Positions 59,386 to 64,000 of a stretch of DNA of 64,000 nucleotides are shown piece by piece. The DNA is from Saturnia japonica (Eukaryota; Arthropoda; Insecta; Lepidoptera; Saturniidae): the NCBI GenBank assembly GCA_033032175.1, contig CM065314.1, positions 1,550,001 through 1,614,000 on the forward strand. The letters run 5' to 3'. The stretch's first letter is position 1; every line of letters starts with the position of its first letter. The position numbers and the translations under genes are program-made. The notes beneath the pieces are model-generated. The model saw only the letters and a program-made list of their open reading frames with translations, did not search any database and had not been told where the DNA came from.

Positions 59386-60290
59386 CGACGGCCGCAGGAT
59401 CGAGTCTAACCGTGGCCCTATCCTGCTAAAAATATGTCCTACTGTTGCAGCTCTGATATAAAAAAGTCGTCCATCATGGCGCAGTAATAACGTTCAGCAA
59501 TTTATTGAAAAAATAAGGGACAATTATACCATTCGTTACTGGAAATAGCGCAGTAAACAGTGACATTGGGACTACAGAGAGGCTTTTGATAGACTACTCT
59601 TGAATTATTTTCAGTCCAATAAAGCATTTTCTGCTTACTGACGTAGCCACCGATTTGAAAATGCGCCTCATCACTGAATATGACGCGTTACTCAAACGCG
59701 TAGGTGTGGGAAAACATTCCAAAATTACTCCGGCATATTCCTGTCTACTTAAGCAATCAATCTTTTTAAATTCATGGATTTTCGTTTATGAGCCGTTGTT
59801 TTTCTGATACCAGTACCTACCTAGATGATGAAATCTCTTGCATATTTGCAATGATTTCGCAATGATTTCCTTTCTTACGCGCTCTATGTTTACTGGCATC
59901 GATACAGAAGTTGAACGTCCAGGTTGAGGCTTGTTTCCAGTTAATTCAGTAGCTCTGAACTTTTGCACCCAAGCCCCCCATATCGACTGATTCGACGGGC
60001 GGGCCGTCCTTTAATTGCCTAATATTGAAATGCGAATAAAGTCGACGCTTCGCTACTATCAGTGAATATTATTTGGCGAAGTACGTCTCGACTGCAAAAA
60101 CTTGATGAACTTCTGTTCAGTGACTCATAGTAACTGATAAACCCACAACACTCACAACATAACACTTTTGTATAGTTGGTAAAAAAATCCCGATCGAGTT
60201 TCTTACCTACCTCGCCTGATCTTATGTTACGATGTGGTTTACGATGGAGCAGCACTTTTACCTAGAACGTACCTATTCACTCGTGATTTG
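59385..60290 (-). pseudogene. Tc1/mariner-superfamily transposase relic (DUF4817-like)
   Basis: Read on the - strand, fragments appear in the expected order. The N-terminal helix-turn-helix part includes QKFRATELTGNKPQPGRS (about 59966-59913) and NIERVRKEIIAKS. The catalytic region has VIFSDEAHFQIGGYVSK with the first Asp (about 59685-59640), VTVYCAIS, and the second-Asp motif QDRATVR (about 59422-59402; family form QDGATxH). Frames are interrupted repeatedly. The N-terminal open frame at 60019-60255 is scrambled. The relic ends abruptly beside a run of 16 G's, and no third catalytic residue was found. Confidence 0.7.
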
Positions 60291-60448
60291 AAGATATCCA
60301 GGGTGTAATTATCGGGAAATATAAACTCCTGTAAAGAATTACAAAACTGGTGGACATATCAATCATATACCTATCAAATGTGTGGATATAATGTTCAACC
60401 ATATATGTATGTATAGTTAGTTAAAATGAATTTATGTATAATTGCGGA

Positions 60449-60580
60449 CACGGCAACGGCCCAAGCCGAGTTTAACTCCTTTCCTTGCGCCTATTGCCAT
60501 TTCAACTGAGTGCCTTCTGCGCTCATCACAAGTCCGGTGAGGTGATGAAAGCTATTCAGGCTAACAGTTCGAGTATAATA
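60449..60580 (+). repeat. Interspersed repeat family B, partial
   Basis: Contains GCAACGGCCCAAGCCGAG, TTGCCATTTCAACTGAGTG and GTCCGGTGAGGTGATGAAAGC, aligned with the 3' half of the family. Confidence 0.5.
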
Positions 60581-61179
60581 ACTAACAACAATAATGTTAA
60601 TTTACGAACCTTTGTAATAAGAAAACGTAATAAATAGGTGAATTACTTACTAACATTGTAAACGTGTTTCAATCATAATACATATTGGTTGGAAATCAGA
60701 TATAAAAAAAGCGTTGATGATATTTAATAAATAAATAAATGTCTCGTCAATCATTTTTTTTGTAGATTTTCAATACGCAACATAAGATAGCTTTTCTTAC
60801 TCATTTCAACGGATGTCTTTGTTGGGAGTAGGTACATAACTGTTTTCGATTATTTTATGTTTATTGTTAAGCAATTTACAAATGTAACGAATTAAAGGAC
60901 AAATTGATATTATACTTACTTAGGTAAGAGGTACCTACTATATTCCATTAACTAATATAATTTCTTTGGTTTTCTTAAACATCAACAAAACTGAGTAGTC
61001 CAGCTTTGTAATAAATATCTATGTAGCGCTTATAAATTCAAAGGCCAAGTTTATATATAAATTAACTAAGTATTTTCGTTTCTATCAAAACTCAAGGTCA
61101 CTCAAAGGTGATGGAGATGCTATCATCGACGTTTCTCTGCGAAGCAAAAATTACTGACATAGCTTTAAATAGCTCGATT

Positions 61180-61310
61180 TAAGTAGTAGTAGGCAGGACA
61201 CGTAGCTGAAAGAGTAGATGGCTGATAGGGCTGAGGAGTTAATAGGGAGGAACGGGATTTAAACAGCTTAAGACCGGTCTTTGTGGCGATCTTTAGGGGA
61301 AGCCTGTTAA
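61180..61310 (+). pseudogene. RTE-type LINE tail, short remnant
   Basis: Contains a degraded GRWADR-like segment and DRSLWRSLGEAC in shifted frames, resembling the last part of the same clade as 40950-41345. Lies about 630 bp before coding exon 4. Confidence 0.4.
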
Positions 61311-61940
61311 TATCTATGCTAGTTTACGTACATATTTGTGAAGTAAGGGATAATAAGTTAGACAAGTTAGTGATTTGCCTATTCATATGTTTTTTAATTT
61401 TTAAAAATTTAGAGAGATTTTAACATGAAACAAAACAATTAATCAAACCTCATTTGCGTTAGCAACATGTCATAAGATACCTCTATGTACTTATAACTCG
61501 CGGTTAACTTTATGGCCGATATGAACACAGCGAGTTCGAAATCGCGCGTGGTATGGTACACTCGAATAAATACCTAATATTTAGAACGCAATAATAATAA
61601 GTTATCTTATTTTTCAAAGAAATTATTAACGTTTATAATTGTTATGTATTACTTAACTTAATATTATTGTGCTAATATTTTTAGTTAAATTAGTGTTCGC
61701 GCAAACTAACGCGCCTAAGTTCACAGCGATCATAAAGTTCGACGCGAGGTGTTTAGTATTTTAATTGAAGACAATATTGTGTTCTCAATTAATTTTATTG
61801 TTGATAAGACCGCTAGAGGGAAGTAGAGCGCCATTTCTCTCTAAATTCTGTTCAATTAGCATGATTTATATTGTGGTGTGTATGCGCTCGACACGTGTTG
61901 CGCCTTACAAGCGCCACGTCATTGTGTTGTCAACCCACAG

Positions 61941-62066
61941 ATGCGACGCAGGCGGCCATGACGGTGGGAGTGACCAACGTGCTCTGCGACGACCGCCCCG
62001 CCCCCTTGGCGTGGCCGGCGCCGCCAGCCCCCGCGCCGCCCGCTTCTCTCTGGCAATACCCAACCG
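61941..62066 (+). CDS. Coding exon 4 (residues 158-199 plus one base)
   Basis: Begins after CAACCCACAG and ends at CCG|GTAAGT, phase 1. The first two bases complete Asp158. The exon encodes ATQAAMTVGV, a short CDD patch, then a Pro/Ala-rich low-complexity stretch (about residues 178-193) ending in SLWQYPT. It is very GC-rich compared with the flanks. A stop-free continuation into the intron exists in another frame (to 62164) but is a shadow. The gene clearly continues beyond the window, because the donor is strong and no stop is reached. Confidence 0.8.
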
Positions 62067-64000
62067 GTAAGTCACACCTCCTAGCGATCTCTGCTCGCCT
62101 GGTAGCTACGCGCCAACTGCATTGCGAGACCGCCGGTTTTAGCGAGAGAAAACTTTCAAACTGATTTCTGTCATCATCCGTCTCGCTCTGTCACTTTGAT
62201 GTTGAAAAGAACAAAAGAGTTTCGAAAACATTAAAACTGGCGCCTATTTTTTTTACTACATACCGCCCGATTCAAAATACTACCTCTTATTCATGCCGCT
62301 TTGGTAGTAGCATTGCAACTGTTCTCGTTTGGTGAAATTGCTGTCGTTGCTCGGTTCGCGTAAGAAGACGGCCATGTTGAATTGTCGCTACCGTGTTACA
62401 AAAGACATTTATTAGGTGACCTTTTTAAAATGCCAGGGTTTTTCCGATGCTTGCGCGTGCTACTTTAACAACTTTGGCGCCTGTTTTGTTAACTTTGTAA
62501 TTACTACTTGAATCAAAAACGTTTGTTAAACAATACTTCACTCAAATAGTTAAACTAAGCTTACTAGTAACATTTACTTATTTCAATATTATTCTAATTA
62601 TGTTATTACGGTAAATTGAGATATTGTATATTAGTGTTCATTCTAGCTAATGGACGTATTAAAAGGGCGGACGGAGTTTCATTATGGCAAAAGCGAAGCA
62701 CAGCAATGAACGCACGAAGTGTGTGAGATTTTAGAGTGTTGCCATGAAAAGGAAATTTCCCCATTTAAAAATAGAATAGAATAGAGAACATTAATTTACT
62801 ATCGGTAATCACATCAAAGGATTTTATCTAAGTAAACTTCGTCAGCGCGACCATATTTCAGTCGGTGCACGCAATGCTCTATAAAAGAAAAATCTCTCTA
62901 ATTAATTAGTTCAGAGTAAAAAGATTATACAATAAAAAAACAATCAATTTAAAGAAACTTTATTAGGTAATTATGATTTGTTACTGTAATTCCTTATGTT
63001 GGGTTAACTTCCTATATACTTGTGTTTTTCTTTAAAAAGGTAGATCCTTTTCTAAAAAAACAATAGTTCTGTCTGTATATTTAATGTTTTTACAAAATTT
63101 CCCGATAGCCCTAATATATGTACGATAGGTACTGATCAGGAATAAGTATGCCATAAAAAAAAAAATTGTCTTTCTGTCTGTTTGTAAGTCCTGATTTAAC
63201 TCAAGAATGGCTTGAACGTTTGTTATGATTTTTTTTAAATAAGGAAAGCTTATGTTATTGGTCAATTGCAGTGTATAATAAATTTCAATGTTATTTGTAG
63301 AAATCGTAAAAAAAAATTAAAAATATTTTGTTTAATTCTTGACTGATTTTTATGAAATCTTGTACACGGAAAGTATAATAAGTCATTCTATAAATAATGA
63401 GCTGTGAGAATATTCCATAAAGCTTTTAGGAATCGCATTTTTTTTTTAATTTTAAAATTACGTTAATTTAAATTTAAAGTTAAATTAATTTTAATTTCAT
63501 TGGCATTCGACCTTCGACTTCGAAGATACACCAGAGAACTTCTCAAAATCATTGCATTTGGTATTATTTTTTATATCGAAGTTGAAAGTACAGTGCCAAT
63601 GGAGTTAAAACATGACCTTCCTTGAGGTATGCTGTTTCTAAACAAAGAAGTTAAGGCTGAACATCCAATAAAAAAATTTTATAGGTACTACTCGTGTGCG
63701 ATAAGTTGAGACCTGAGCGCGGTGACGTCATTGTCGGGTCCTGGTACAGTGAACAAAAAAATAACACAACTAGCTTAGTATAGTAAGAGACAAACGCCCG
63801 GTTTCCGAAAGGTTGATCATCACAAAAATTAACTAATCAACTGTCAAATCTCTTGTTAAGTGTATATTGAGTTGCTAAAGGCATGGTTAACTACTTTAAT
63901 TTGATCAACAGTTCAGTTGACAGATATGTCAAAATTTAGACTAAAATCGCTTGTCAAACGCCATTTTGAGTTTCTCGAAAGCTAGTTAAGTCATGATCAT
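62067..64000 (+). other. Start of the next intron, running off the window
   Basis: Follows the exon 4 donor. It contains a CpG-richer segment at 62160-62480, AT-rich DNA, and the repeat fragments at 63515-63680. The last 230 bp contain GTTTCCGAAA near 63799 and GTTTCTCGAAA near 63970, possibly the ends of a small MITE. No exon was recognised. Confidence 0.35.
63515..63680. repeat. Interspersed repeat family E, rearranged
   Basis: The ACTTCGAAGATACACCAG block is on the + strand, while the GTTCAGCC...CTTTGTTT block follows in reverse. Either an inversion or two abutting fragments. Confidence 0.5.

Larger units (their letters stand above)
36230..61940 (+). other. Intron 5 (third coding intron), 25.7 kb
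   Basis: Bounded by GTAAGC and CACAG with matching phase 1 on both sides, joining the split codon G|AT (Asp158). It carries many repeats (listed) and several CpG-rich unique patches. Long introns near the 5' end of developmental regulators often hold enhancers or alternative promoters, but nothing here proves that. An extra small exon could have been missed. Confidence 0.6.

Noticed and set aside
61765..62070. 101-codon open frame through coding exon 4
   Set aside because: It reads the exon in the wrong phase and starts upstream of the acceptor. The 61871-62164 frame contains the correct phase but its ends are intronic.

Overview
The window looks like nuclear DNA from a moth or butterfly (Lepidoptera). 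It is AT-rich, has no long open reading frames, and carries interspersed repeats typical of that order: Helitrons ending in CTAG, tRNA-derived SINEs, CR1/jockey/RTE LINE tails, mariner, pogo, hAT and PIF/Harbinger remnants. This assignment is inference from repeat content and splice style; the species cannot be named.

One protein-coding gene is well supported. It runs on the + strand from about 22.6 kb past the right edge. Two probable 5' UTR exons (about 22.58-22.73 kb and 23450-23535) precede an initiator ATG at 34391 in a strong insect start context. Four coding exons (34391-34555, 35548-35749, 36125-36229, 61941-62066) join with compatible phases (0, 1, 1, then 1 at the last donor) into 199 residues of N-terminal protein. 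The fragment has no recognisable catalytic domain. It has three SUMO-consensus lysines, a helical stretch and a Pro/Ala-rich end, which fits a nuclear regulator. Its identity is not established; a winged-eye/BAHCC1-like chromatin protein is only a weak guess. Intron 5 is 25.7 kb.

Left of the gene (1-22.5 kb) is intergenic: LINE tails, a 43-bp tandem repeat, a pogo-like element (8357-9054), Helitrons, and a 3-kb tandem duplication (15203-21206) whose two copies diverge very unevenly. Introns 2-5 hold more repeats. Notable are a PIF/Harbinger-like element (37935-39189) that keeps the convergent starts of two coding regions, a mariner with one catalytic position changed (48674-49918), a hAT C-terminus (57485-57649), a Tc1/mariner-type transposase relic (59385-60290) and several CpG-rich islands in unique intron DNA that may be regulatory.

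Most of the window is non-coding. I saw no CRISPR array, operon, rRNA gene or intact transposase gene, and no clearly new multi-gene system. The most unusual items are the Harbinger derivative, the uneven tandem duplication, the SUMO-motif cluster, and two long C/G runs that each interrupt a transposon coding relic.
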